DNA of 64,000 nucleotides from positions 180,484-244,483 of the forward strand of contig NZ_JABSNL010000006.1 in assembly GCF_013294025.1 (NCBI RefSeq), given 5' to 3'. The DNA comes from Flavobacterium aeripolare. GTDB taxonomy: Bacteria > Bacteroidota > Bacteroidia > Flavobacteriales > Flavobacteriaceae. How positions within the stretch are numbered: the first letter of the stretch is position 1; every line of letters starts with the position of its first letter. Position numbers and translations under genes: made by a program. The notes beneath the pieces are model-generated. The model was not told where the DNA came from. It saw only the letters and a program-made list of their open reading frames with translations, and did not search any database. Shown piece after piece: positions 29,046 through 39,237 of the stretch.

Positions 29046-29727
29046 TTTTTTAAATATCCATAGTAGTATTTAAACAGCATCTTTATCTATGCGTAAAAAT
29101 AGTTTTTTCTCATTTTTATACTGCAGGATCCTTTGTTCTTAGTGAATATTTCTCTAAAATAAAATCATTTAAAAACGGTGAAAACAAATATTACTGAAGC
29201 GCTGAATGAACCTTAAAAAGGCGCTACTTATTCATTATTATCGTAATTTAAAATGAAAACATTCTGTTTTTTTTAACAAAAAATATATACCGAAAAAAAA
29301 TTAAAGCACGACTATTTTTCGATTAATACGATTCTTATCAGTTTAATTTTTTTATGCTATAATTATTTGATGTATAAAAAAAAGCAGTATTAAATGAATT
29401 ATTAACATATTTGAAAATAATACATCGTTTGAGTTGAATTAAAGGAGAATGCAGAGTTTGTATTATTTTTCAATGAGTTTAACTGTTTTTAGCTTTCAAA
29501 TTGGGGTTGTTTTTAACATTGTTTTTCTATTTAAGGAAGTTTTTTTTTACGCTAAAAATTACTTTATAAAATGACGCTTTTAGATGCTAAATAGTTTAAA
29601 AAATGACTAACACCTTTTACAAATTGTTATTGGTCGAAATAATATGCAAATAAGGAATTATAAATTTAGTTTTAACAAACTATTAACCTTAAGTTAAAGG
29701 TTGAAATATTAATCTAAAAACTAAACT
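29046..29727. other. AT-rich non-coding region upstream of SusC/SusD
   Basis: No gene recognised in 680 bases. The sequence is rich in A/T runs. The part nearest SusC holds an imperfect palindrome (AACCTT at 29685-29690 and AAGGTT at 29697-29702) and a near match to TAnnTTTG (TAAATTTA, 29661-29668) without a well-spaced -33 element. A promoter for SusC is expected here because a terminator and an IS remnant separate it from the genes upstream. Confidence 0.4.
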
Positions 29728-32700
29728 ATGATTAAAAAAGTATTAAGACTACTGCTTATTTTTTGCATTTTCGGTTTCCAGTATGCCAATGCACAAACAA
29801 CAGTGTCAGGGACAATTAAGGATGGGGGTAGTGGTATGACATTACCGGGAGCAACCATTCTTGTGAAGGGAACGACAAATGCGGCTTCATCTGATTTGGA
29901 TGGAAAGTATAGTATTGAACTAAAAAATGAGAATGCAATTTTGCAATTTTCATTTATGGGTTATGTCACCAGTGAAGTTTCAGTTAAGGATAAAACTGTA
30001 ATTAACGTTTCATTAGTTCAAAGTGCAGAATCTTTAAGCGAGGTAGTTGTTACCGCTTTAGGGATTAAAAGAGAAACTAAGTCATTAGGTTATTCTATAA
30101 CTGAAGTCAAAGGGGATGCAATTTCTTTATTAAAAGAAACAAATGCTATTAATGGTCTACAGGGAAAAATTGCAGGTGTAAATATCACAGGAAACGCAAC
30201 AGGAGCTGCGGGTTCAAGTCGAGTTATTATTCGTGGTAATACTTCTTTAACAGGAGATAACCAACCACTTTATATCATTGATGGTATGCCAATGGGGAAC
30301 GACACTAATGGTTCTGCAGGAACCTATGGTGGTAGTGATGGTGGAGACGGAATTTCCAGTATAAATCCGGATGAAGTTGCTTCTATTAGTGTTTTAAAAG
30401 GTGGTGCTGCAGCTGCACTTTATGGATCTAGAGCTGCTAATGGTGTAATTATGATCACTACTAAATCAGGAAAAAATCAAAAAGGATTAGGTGTCGAGTA
30501 TAGTTCTTCACTGATATTTGATGAGGTTAATTCATCACTTCAAGATTTTCAAAAAGAATACGGGCAAGGAACTTTAGGAGTAGCACCAGCAACAGAAGCG
30601 ATGGCTTTTGATAATCCAAATTCTTCATGGGGAGCTAAGTTAGATGGTTCTAATGTTGTAAATTGGGATGGTGTGTCAAGACCTTATTCTTATGCAGGAA
30701 ACAATGTAGATAAATTCTATAGAACAGGAGCAACTTATATCAATACTGTTGCAATTTCTAACTCTAATGAAAAATCTAATTATAGATTCTCTTTATCTGA
30801 TTTGTCAAATGATGATATTGTACCAAATTCAGGTCTTAACAGAAAAACGTTCTCTTTAAATTTAGGATCTGTTTTGGCAGATAAATTAACGTTAGGTACA
30901 AATATTAAGTATATTAGAGAAAGTACTAATAACAGACCAAGGTTATCAGATTCGCCAGGGAATGCAAACTATTCTGTTGCAGTTTTACCGGCAAACGTTG
31001 ATATAACAACAATGAATCCTGGAACAAATGCAGATGGTTCTGAGAGAGCGACATCAACTAATATTTATTCTACTAATCCGTACTTCGCAGCTTATAATTT
31101 CAGAAATGAAGATCAGAAAAATAGAATTATTGCTTCTGCATCTTTAAAATATGATATTCTAGATTGGTTATATCTTTCGGGTAGAACAGGTATAGATGAA
31201 TATACTAGAAAAGCAACTTCTGTAGAGCCTTGGGGGACTGCTTATAAAACAGAAGGAGGGATGAATGAAGAAGAAAGAAGATATACTCAAACCGATTCAG
31301 ATCTTATGTTGGGTGTCAATAAAAACATTACTAAAAATTTCTCTACGAATTCAATTATTGGAGTTTCTAGTAATACTCAAGAGAGAGAGCAGTTAAAACT
31401 GAACGGAGATCGATTTATTGTGGCAAATTTAGAGACTGTCAAAAACACAAAAGATCAAAGTACAGAATATGCTTATAGTAAACAAAAAATGAGTTCTATT
31501 TATGGTTCTTTTGGATTTGACTATAAACAATTGGTTTATTTAAATTTTACGGCAAGGAATGACTGGTTTTCAACATTGTCAGCTCCGGGAAAAACTAGCC
31601 CTAATAATGATTTATATACATCTGTTAACTCAAGTGTAATACTTAGTGATGCTTTTGAATTACCAAAGTGGATAAGTTTTGCAAAATTAAGAGCTGGTTA
31701 TTCTGAATTAGCCGGGGGAGCACCAAATCCTTATTCATTAGGTTTAACTTACGGGATTTTTGGACAAGGACATTTAGGTCAATCTTTAGGAGGTATTTCT
31801 AATAGTAGTATTCCTAATGGAAACTTAGTTCCTTATAATGTAAATGAAATTGAATTTGGTTTAGATACTAGATTATTTGATGGTAAATTATCAATTGATT
31901 TAGCTTATTATGACAAAACTACTACCAAAGATATTGTAGAAGTAAGTGCTTCAGAAACTTCAGGATATGGAAGTTCAATAGCTAACTTAGGTGAAATTAC
32001 CAATAGTGGATTTGAAATGCTTATTTCAGGGGATTTAATTAAAACGCAAAAATTCAAATGGACTTCTAGCTTTAATTTTGCTTATAATAATGGAAAGGTA
32101 GTGGCAACAAATGCAACAAATTCTGATATTAATTTAGGTCAGGCTCGTAGTCAAAATGTACAAATTAGTCATATTGTAGGTCAACCTTATGGTGTGATTT
32201 ATGGAACGTCATACGCTCGAAATGATGATGGAATGATTATTTATGAGATTGATTCTGATGGTGTTCCAAGAGCAAAAGATGGTGGAAATAAACAATTAGG
32301 GCAAGGAGTTCCTCCTTACTCAATGGGTTTAAACAATTCCTTTACTTATAAAAATTTTAATGCATCATTTCTAATTGATGCTAAATTTGGAGGCCAAATA
32401 TTTTCAGGAACAAATGCTGGAGCAGTGGGAAGAGGTCAACATAAAATGACATTAGAAGGTCGTGAAGACGGATTAACTGTTAATGGTATTGATGATGCGA
32501 CAGGTTTACCTTTCACAACAACTGTTGCTCCTAAAAATTTAGCTACTTACTGGGGGAGAATTTCAGGTATCGCTGAGGAGTTTGTTGAGGATGCTGATTA
32601 TATTAAATTCAGACAAGTAAGTATTGGGTATAATATTCCTCAACAGTTTTTAAAGAAAACATTTTTAACTAGCGCTAATATTTCAGTAATAGGAAAGAAT

Positions 32701-32835
32701 TTGTTTTATATCCAGAGAAGTATTGATAATATTGACCCAGAAGCAGCTTACAGTAATGGTAACGCTCAAGGTCTTGAATATTATGGATTACCTTCTACAA
32801 GAAGTTACGGAGTTAGTTTAAATGTCAAATTTTAG
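29728..32835 (+). CDS. SusC/RagA-family TonB-dependent transporter of the mannan/N-glycan locus
   Basis: 1035 residues. Signal peptide (IFGFQYANAQT), carboxypeptidase-regulatory-like domain (about 25-100), TonB-box-like LSEVVVTALG, plug (about 115-230, with QPLYIIDGMPMG and KGGAAAALYGSRAANGVI) and a barrel ending YGVSLNVKF. Transports glycan captured by the SusD encoded 11 bases later. Being inside the GH92 block and co-directional, it is the best candidate for the uptake channel of the whole locus. It differs in length and plug text from the minus-strand SusC at 1495, so it is not a recent copy of it. Confidence 0.95.
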   Translation: MIKKVLRLLLIFCIFGFQYANAQTTVSGTIKDGGSGMTLPGATILVKGTTNAASSDLDGKYSIELKNENAILQFSFMGYVTSEVSVKDKTVINVSLVQSAESLSEVVVTALGIKRETKSLGYSITEVKGDAISLLKETNAINGLQGKIAGVNITGNATGAAGSSRVIIRGNTSLTGDNQPLYIIDGMPMGNDTNGSAGTYGGSDGGDGISSINPDEVASISVLKGGAAAALYGSRAANGVIMITTKSGKNQKGLGVEYSSSLIFDEVNSSLQDFQKEYGQGTLGVAPATEAMAFDNPNSSWGAKLDGSNVVNWDGVSRPYSYAGNNVDKFYRTGATYINTVAISNSNEKSNYRFSLSDLSNDDIVPNSGLNRKTFSLNLGSVLADKLTLGTNIKYIRESTNNRPRLSDSPGNANYSVAVLPANVDITTMNPGTNADGSERATSTNIYSTNPYFAAYNFRNEDQKNRIIASASLKYDILDWLYLSGRTGIDEYTRKATSVEPWGTAYKTEGGMNEEERRYTQTDSDLMLGVNKNITKNFSTNSIIGVSSNTQEREQLKLNGDRFIVANLETVKNTKDQSTEYAYSKQKMSSIYGSFGFDYKQLVYLNFTARNDWFSTLSAPGKTSPNNDLYTSVNSSVILSDAFELPKWISFAKLRAGYSELAGGAPNPYSLGLTYGIFGQGHLGQSLGGISNSSIPNGNLVPYNVNEIEFGLDTRLFDGKLSIDLAYYDKTTTKDIVEVSASETSGYGSSIANLGEITNSGFEMLISGDLIKTQKFKWTSSFNFAYNNGKVVATNATNSDINLGQARSQNVQISHIVGQPYGVIYGTSYARNDDGMIIYEIDSDGVPRAKDGGNKQLGQGVPPYSMGLNNSFTYKNFNASFLIDAKFGGQIFSGTNAGAVGRGQHKMTLEGREDGLTVNGIDDATGLPFTTTVAPKNLATYWGRISGIAEEFVEDADYIKFRQVSIGYNIPQQFLKKTFLTSANISVIGKNLFYIQRSIDNIDPEAAYSNGNAQGLEYYGLPSTRSYGVSLNVKF

Positions 32836-32846
32836 AAGATATAATT

Positions 32847-34334
32847 ATGAAAAAAGTAATTTTTAAATTATTACTATTATTACTAGTATTTACATCGTGT
32901 GATAATGGTTATGAAGAATTAAATGTTGATCCAACAAAATCTTCTCAAATAGATGCAGCAAGTAAATTAACAGCTACACAATTGAGAATGTCAGGGGAGC
33001 GTTACGAAGCATGGAGAGCAAACTTAATTTACCAATCGACTATGATGCAGCATATTGCAACAACGGCTAGTTATTGGTCTGGAGATAAATATTTCTGGAA
33101 TAAAGGCTATGCGTCTTCATTATGGGATCGTTATTATTCAGGTCCAGTAAAGGGGATTGAGGATATTTTAGCGCAGTTAAAAAAGGAAGAGCAACCTGCT
33201 GAAATGATTGCTATTGCAAGAATTCAAAGAGTCGTGATTTACCAAAGGTTAACTGACTTGTATGGAGATATTCCTTACAGTGAAGCAGGAAAAGGATATT
33301 TAGACGGGATTTTAACGCCTAAATATGATTTGCAAAGCGATATTTATGCAGATATGTTAAAAGAACTGGAAGAATCAGCTGCTGAATTAAGTACTGGAAC
33401 TTCAAAATGGGGAGCTGCTGATTTAATTTTTGACGGAGATCAAGCAAAGTGGAAAAAATACGCTAATTCAATGATGTTACGTTTAGCGCTGCGCATGATT
33501 AAAGTTGATGCTGCTGCGGCTCAAGAATGGGCTACCAAAGCTATTGCAGGAGGAGTAATGACATCAAATAGTGACATAGCTTATATTCAGCACACACCAG
33601 GTCCTGAAGGGATTAATAAAAATGGTAATGGAGAAGCTTTTTCAGCAGATAGTAATCCAAGATTAAGTAAAACTTTTGTAGATTTTCTTAATGGAGATCC
33701 TAGACTACCAATTTTAGGGGCTAGAAGAAGTGACAAAAGTACTATTGTTGCTAATTTGAAAGGTCTACCTAATGGTTTAGATTCAGACCTATTAAAGACT
33801 TTAACTGGTGAGGATGATACTAATGCATACGCAGAACCTAACAGAGCAATAATTACAGGGGAAGATGCACCAATGTTTTTCCAAACGTACGCTGAAGTTG
33901 AATTTATGTTAGCTGAATCTGCTTTCAGATGGGGATTAGCTGGTGGAAATGTAGAATCTCATTATAATGCAGGAGTTACTGCAGCAATGAAATATCTTTC
34001 GATTTATGGATCAGCGGCGACTATCTCAGATGTAAAAATCCAAGAGTATCTAACTAATAAGCCTTTTGTTGCTGCAAATGCGCTACAAATGATTGGAGAT
34101 CAATACTGGGTAGCAACATTCTTAAACGAATATGAAACTTTTGCTAACTGGAGAAGAACAGGTTTTCCTAATTTAGTTCCGGTAAACTATCCTGGAAATG
34201 AAACTAATGGAACCATTCCAAGACGATTAACATATACAACTAGCGAACAAGTTGTAAATCCTACAAATTATGCTGCAGCAATTGCAGCTCAAGGACCAGA
34301 TGTACTTACTACAAGAGTATGGTGGGACAAATAA
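32847..34334 (+). CDS. SusD/RagB-like lipoprotein of the mannan/N-glycan locus
   Basis: 495 residues; lipoprotein signal with Cys18 (LVFTSCDNGYEELNVDP). It belongs to the SusD-like branch marked by YQRLTDLYGDIPYSEA, WKKYANSMMLRLALRMIK and FMLAESAFRWG, with TPR helices that pack on SusC. The C-terminus (ATFLNEYETFANWRRTGFP, then VNPTNYAAAIAAQGPD) is typical of this branch. It would bind the glycan at the cell surface. It is followed directly by a strong terminator, so SusC and SusD form a two-gene unit. Confidence 0.94.
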   Translation: MKKVIFKLLLLLLVFTSCDNGYEELNVDPTKSSQIDAASKLTATQLRMSGERYEAWRANLIYQSTMMQHIATTASYWSGDKYFWNKGYASSLWDRYYSGPVKGIEDILAQLKKEEQPAEMIAIARIQRVVIYQRLTDLYGDIPYSEAGKGYLDGILTPKYDLQSDIYADMLKELEESAAELSTGTSKWGAADLIFDGDQAKWKKYANSMMLRLALRMIKVDAAAAQEWATKAIAGGVMTSNSDIAYIQHTPGPEGINKNGNGEAFSADSNPRLSKTFVDFLNGDPRLPILGARRSDKSTIVANLKGLPNGLDSDLLKTLTGEDDTNAYAEPNRAIITGEDAPMFFQTYAEVEFMLAESAFRWGLAGGNVESHYNAGVTAAMKYLSIYGSAATISDVKIQEYLTNKPFVAANALQMIGDQYWVATFLNEYETFANWRRTGFPNLVPVNYPGNETNGTIPRRLTYTTSEQVVNPTNYAAAIAAQGPDVLTTRVWWDK

Positions 34335-34359
34335 TAAAAATATTTTCAGTTTAGTTATT

Positions 34360-34392
34360 AAAAAGGGAGCAGTTTTACCCTCCCTTTTTTTT
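34360..34392 (+). terminator. Terminator after SusC/SusD
   Basis: AAAAAGGGAG (34360-34369) pairs with CTCCCTTTTT (34380-34389) over a 10-base loop, and the T-run continues to 34392. The remaining 260 bases to the GH97 start show no gene and no clear promoter box. Confidence 0.8.
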
Positions 34393-34653
34393 ATTATAAA
34401 CAAATATGATCAACAAAATAAAACATTTTTTTTGCATAGCCCCTTAATAAGGGTTTGCCAGTAAATAAATTGCAAGCAAAATAATTTAGGAAACTAATCT
34501 GTTTTCGAAGTAAATACCTATAAATTAATCTAATTGTATTCATTTATAAATTATTAGGAGATCTCTAATTTATTCTATCGAATAAGTTAGTAATTGTGGG
34601 TATTGAGCTCAATCATAATAATAAATAATTAAATAAATTTTTAATAAAGAATA

Positions 34654-36681
34654 ATGAAAAATATTTGTAAGTTTTATTTTCTCCTTTTACTAGTATTTCT
34701 TACCAGTTTTGCTAAGAAAAATGTTTTAACAGTACGATCTCCAAACAAACAAATAGAAGCAACCATAGAAGTTTTTAATGATGCTGTTCACTATTCTATT
34801 AAATATAAGAATACTCCATTTATCAAATCTTCAAATCTAGGATTTGAGTTCACAGGAGCAAAAGCTTTGAGTCAAAATTTAGAAGTGATAAGATTTAAAA
34901 ATAGTCATTCAAATACAACATGGTCTCAAGTATGGGGCGAAAACAAAGAAATAGTTGATAATTACAATCAATTAAAGGTTGAGTTACAAGAAAAGGAAGG
35001 GCTAAAGAGAAAAATGAATATTTTATTTAAAGTTTATGATGATGGTATAGGGTTTAGATATGAAATTCCTAAGCAAAAAAATATTGATAGTATTAGTATA
35101 ACTAAAGAGTTAACAGAATTTAATTTTATAAACAATCATACTGCTTGGTATATACCAGCAAATTTTGATTCCTATGAAATGTTATACAAAAAAGCATTAA
35201 TCTCTGATGTTACTAGCGCTAATACACCAATAACATTTGAAACTACCGATGGGTTTTTTGCAAGTATTCATGAGGCTAATTTGACTAATTATGCAGACAT
35301 GACTTTATTGAAATCTGAAAACAATTCATTTTCCTTTCAATGTAATTTAGTTCCGTGGCCAGATGGAGTAAAGGTAAAAACTAAAGCTCCTATGGAAACC
35401 CCATGGAGAACAATTCAAATAGCTGATAAAGCTTCGGAATTAGTAGAATCTAATTTAATTTTGAATTTAAATGAGCCTAATAAGTTGGAGGATACTTCGT
35501 GGATTGAACCTATGAAATATATTGGTATATGGTGGGGAATGCATATTGGGACACAAACGTGGACTTTGGGCGATCGACACGGTGCAAATACTATTGATAC
35601 TAAAAGATATATTGATTTTGCGAGTAAGCATAAGGTTCAAGGTGTTTTGACAGAAGGTTGGAATACAGGTTGGGAAAATTGGGGTAAAAAAGATGCTTTT
35701 GATTTCGTAACTCCTTATAAAGATTTTAATTTGAAAGAAATTGCGCAGTACGCAAAATCAAAAAATATAAGTTATATAGGTCATGTAGAAACAGGAGGTG
35801 CAGCAGAATCCTTTCAAGAAAATTTTGATAAAATATTTTCAATGTACCACGATTTAGGGGTTAAAACGGTAAAAACAGGATATGCGGGTGGTATACAAAC
35901 AAAAGGACAGTTTCACCATGGTCAATTTATGGTGAATCATTATGATGCCGTGGTAAAATCAGCTGCAAAATACCATATCATGATTGATGCTCATGAGCCA
36001 ATTAAAGCAACTGGTATTAGAAGAACGTACCCAAATATGATGACAAGAGAAGGTGCAAGAGGTATGGAGTGGAATGGATGGAGTTCTGGGAATCCACCTG
36101 AGCACCAAACAATTTTACCTTTTACAAGAGGTTTAGGCGGCCCACTTGATTATACGCCTGGAACATTTGATGTTTTATATAAAAACGCGAAAAACAGAGT
36201 AAAATGGAATGACTTAGACGATGGAACTTCTAGGGTAAATACTACTATTGCTAAACAGTTGGCATTATTTGTCGTTTTGTACAGTCCATTACAAATGGCA
36301 TCTGATCTTATTGAAAACTATGAAAATCAGCCAGCTTTTAAATTTATTGAAGATCTAGGAGTGGACTGGGAAAAATCAAAAGTAGTTAATGGTAAAATAG
36401 GAGATTATATTACTGTTGTTAGAAAGGATAAATTTAGTGATAATTGGTTTTTAGGTAGTATAACTGATGAAGATGAGCGAGATCTAAAAATAGCGTTAAC
36501 ATTTTTAGATAAAGGTATAAAGTATCGTGCTGAAATATATGCTGATGGAGTAAACGCTGATTGGAAGACAAACCCACAGGATATAGCGGTTTATCAAGAA
36601 GAAGTTAATTCAGAGAGTGTTCTCGATATTAAATTAGCCGCTGGTGGTGGACAAGCAATTAGGTTTGTACCTATTAAATAA
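34654..36681 (+). CDS. GH97 glycoside hydrolase (SusB-like, probably inverting)
   Basis: 675 residues with a signal peptide (LVFLTSFAKKN). N-terminal beta-sandwich about 25-280, TIM barrel about 285-560 (YIGIWWGMHIG, LTEGWNTGWENWG), C-terminal sandwich to the end. Catalytic stretches: DAHEPIKATGIRRTYPN, MTREGARGMEWNGW and GNPPEHQTILPFTR provide three Glu that match the inverting SusB set, while GVKTVKTGYAGG lacks the Asp nucleophile of retaining members. Known GH97 enzymes cut alpha-glucose or alpha-galactose. N-glycans carrying alpha-Glc caps or alpha-Gal could explain its place among mannosidases; that is inference. Confidence 0.92.
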   Translation: MKNICKFYFLLLLVFLTSFAKKNVLTVRSPNKQIEATIEVFNDAVHYSIKYKNTPFIKSSNLGFEFTGAKALSQNLEVIRFKNSHSNTTWSQVWGENKEIVDNYNQLKVELQEKEGLKRKMNILFKVYDDGIGFRYEIPKQKNIDSISITKELTEFNFINNHTAWYIPANFDSYEMLYKKALISDVTSANTPITFETTDGFFASIHEANLTNYADMTLLKSENNSFSFQCNLVPWPDGVKVKTKAPMETPWRTIQIADKASELVESNLILNLNEPNKLEDTSWIEPMKYIGIWWGMHIGTQTWTLGDRHGANTIDTKRYIDFASKHKVQGVLTEGWNTGWENWGKKDAFDFVTPYKDFNLKEIAQYAKSKNISYIGHVETGGAAESFQENFDKIFSMYHDLGVKTVKTGYAGGIQTKGQFHHGQFMVNHYDAVVKSAAKYHIMIDAHEPIKATGIRRTYPNMMTREGARGMEWNGWSSGNPPEHQTILPFTRGLGGPLDYTPGTFDVLYKNAKNRVKWNDLDDGTSRVNTTIAKQLALFVVLYSPLQMASDLIENYENQPAFKFIEDLGVDWEKSKVVNGKIGDYITVVRKDKFSDNWFLGSITDEDERDLKIALTFLDKGIKYRAEIYADGVNADWKTNPQDIAVYQEEVNSESVLDIKLAAGGGQAIRFVPIK

Positions 36682-36858
36682 TAATAGAAAAACAGATTTA
36701 AAAAAAAATGACTTAAGTTTAGCCAAATTTATAAAATATTAATTTAGCTATTTCAAGAATAACTTGGCAAAAGTTTAGTAAACATGTTTTAAAGTAAATC
36801 TGTGAAATTTTTCGTTACTTATAAAATTATAATAGGTATTAATTAACTAAAAAGTATA

Positions 36859-39135
36859 ATGTTTACAAAATATAATAAAATAGCTTTCTCCTCTATTATT
36901 GCACTCAGTATATGGTTTGTACAACCAAGTTCCGCGCAAGACATAACCCATAAGCAATCTAGTTTAGATTATAGTCAATATGTAAATCCCTTTATAGGGT
37001 CAGCTGGACACGGTCATGTTTTTGTAGGAGCAAATGTACCTTTTGGAGCAGTTCAACTAGGACCAGTTAATGTCTTTGAAGGTTGGGACTGGTGCAGTGG
37101 CTACAATTATGCAAGTAATACTATTTTGGGTTTTACCCATACCCATTTGAGTGGCACAGGAATTGGGGATTTGAATGATATTCTACTATTGCCTGTAACT
37201 GGAAAAGTACCACTTACAAAAGGAACAAAGGAAGATATGGAGCATGGTTATGGATCTTATTTTTCGCATGAAAATGAAATCAGTAAACCTGGATATTATA
37301 GTGTTTTATTGGATAAATATAATATTAAAGCAGAATTAACAGCATCTGAAAGAGTAGGCTTCCATAAATATACTTTCAACTCAAAAGAGGAATCTCATGT
37401 TTTACTTAATTTGGCTGATGGTGTGGGTTGGGATAAACCAATGAAGACATTTATCAAGAAAACGGGGAAAAATAGTATTGAAGGTTACCGCCTTTCAAAA
37501 GGATGGGCTGAAGATCAAAGAGTGTATTTTGCGATGGAATTCTCGGAGCCTATTGCAAATATTACGCTGTATGATAGTATATCCACTGTAAAAGGAAGTG
37601 AAGCGGAAGGTATTCGAATGAAGGCTGTACTTGATTTTAATTTGAATAAAGAAAAAATAATATTAGTTAAAGTAGGGATTTCTCCGGTAAGTTCTGAAAA
37701 TGCTTCGGCAAACATAAAAGCGGAAATTCCAGATTGGGATTTTGCAAAAACAACGCAGAAAGCCAAAACAAAATGGAATACCGAATTAAACAAAATTCAG
37801 ATTACGGCAGATCAAAACACCAAGAAGATTTTTTACACGGCCTTATATCATACTATGTTTGCGCCTTCTATTTTTAACGATATAAATGGCGATTATAGAG
37901 GAACGGATAAAAAAGTTTATAAAAAAGCCGGTTTTACAAATTATACTACTTTTTCACTTTGGGATACGTATCGTGCTTTACATCCTTTATTTACGATTAC
38001 GCAGCCTGATAAAATAAATGATATTGTAAAATCTTTTCTGGCCATATACCAGCAACAAGGAAGACTACCGGTTTGGCACTTGATGGGAAATGAAACAAAT
38101 ACTATGAACGGGAACCATTCGATAGCTGTTATTGTAGATGCTTATCTTAAAGGTTTTAGAGACTATGATGTGGATTTAGCTTATGAAGCGATAAAAAAAA
38201 CATCAATGCAAAGCCGTGCTGGTATGGACTATGTTCAAAAATTAGAATACATTCCTGCAGATTCTCAGGTGGAAAGTGTAGGAAACGCATTGGAATATGC
38301 TATTGATGACTGGTGTGTTGCACAAATGGCAAAGGAAATGAACAAGCAAGATGATTATGAATATTTTTCGAAAAGAGCCAAATTATATGAGCAGTATTTT
38401 GATTCTAGAACTGGGTTCATGAGAGGGAAATTAAAAAATGGTCAGTGGCGAGAACCTTTTGACCCACTTTCTTCATCACATAGGGAAGATGATTATGTTG
38501 AAGGTAATGCGTGGCAATATACTTGGCTAGTACCGCAAGACCCATACGGCTTAATAAAATTATTTGGTGGTGATGAAAAATTCACTCAGAAACTAGATAC
38601 TTTATTTACGTTAAAAGAAGGTGTTGTAGGTGATAATGCTTCACCGGATATTAGTGGTTTTATTGGGCAGTATGCACAAGGAAATGAACCAAATCACCAC
38701 ATTCCATATTTATATGTTTACGCAGGTCAGCCTTGGAAAACAGCAAAATTAATTCGAGAAATAGCAGATACTTTTTATACTTCAAAAGCCGATGGTCTTT
38801 GCGGAAATGAAGATTTGGGTCAAATGTCTGCCTGGTATGTACTTTCATCTATGGGATTCTACTCTGTTAATCCAGCCAATTGGATTTATGTTTTAGGAAG
38901 TCCTTTGATGAGTAGCGCTACGATAAATCATAAAAACGGAATTTCTTTTAAGATGACGGCAGTAGATTACAGTAAAGAAAATAAATACATTCAAAAAGCG
39001 GAATACAAAGGACATGCATATACTAAGTCTTACATCACACACGAAATGATAGTAAAAGGAGGAGAATTGAAATTATATATGGGAAGTGTCCCTTCGCCAT
39101 CGTGGGGTGTAAAAAAAGAAGATAGACCTATGTAG
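36859..39135 (+). CDS. GH92 exo-alpha-mannosidase, secreted (copy 5)
   Basis: 758 residues with a cleavable signal peptide (WFVQPSSAQDI) and no lipobox. Same subtype as copies 1 and 2: NPFIGSAGHGHVFVGANVPFG, GWDWCSGYNY, THTHLSGTGIGD, VEGNAWQYTWLVPQD with Glu548, AQGNEPNHH and GNEDLGQMSAW. The DWCSGY motif is shared with copy 1, so these two may share linkage preference but differ in location (lipoprotein against soluble periplasmic). Soluble form suggests a late trimming step after uptake. Confidence 0.95.
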   Translation: MFTKYNKIAFSSIIALSIWFVQPSSAQDITHKQSSLDYSQYVNPFIGSAGHGHVFVGANVPFGAVQLGPVNVFEGWDWCSGYNYASNTILGFTHTHLSGTGIGDLNDILLLPVTGKVPLTKGTKEDMEHGYGSYFSHENEISKPGYYSVLLDKYNIKAELTASERVGFHKYTFNSKEESHVLLNLADGVGWDKPMKTFIKKTGKNSIEGYRLSKGWAEDQRVYFAMEFSEPIANITLYDSISTVKGSEAEGIRMKAVLDFNLNKEKIILVKVGISPVSSENASANIKAEIPDWDFAKTTQKAKTKWNTELNKIQITADQNTKKIFYTALYHTMFAPSIFNDINGDYRGTDKKVYKKAGFTNYTTFSLWDTYRALHPLFTITQPDKINDIVKSFLAIYQQQGRLPVWHLMGNETNTMNGNHSIAVIVDAYLKGFRDYDVDLAYEAIKKTSMQSRAGMDYVQKLEYIPADSQVESVGNALEYAIDDWCVAQMAKEMNKQDDYEYFSKRAKLYEQYFDSRTGFMRGKLKNGQWREPFDPLSSSHREDDYVEGNAWQYTWLVPQDPYGLIKLFGGDEKFTQKLDTLFTLKEGVVGDNASPDISGFIGQYAQGNEPNHHIPYLYVYAGQPWKTAKLIREIADTFYTSKADGLCGNEDLGQMSAWYVLSSMGFYSVNPANWIYVLGSPLMSSATINHKNGISFKMTAVDYSKENKYIQKAEYKGHAYTKSYITHEMIVKGGELKLYMGSVPSPSWGVKKEDRPM

Positions 39136-39237
39136 ATTTATAAGAGTAGTGGGTCAAAATGGAGTACAGTATCAACTATAGTCCAATTAGTAAAATATGA
39201 AACCAAAGGCATGAAATTTTTTAAAATTGAATCTTAT

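Noticed and set aside
34270..34464. 64-codon plus-strand frame
   Set aside because: Overlaps the SusD end and runs through the terminator; not a gene.
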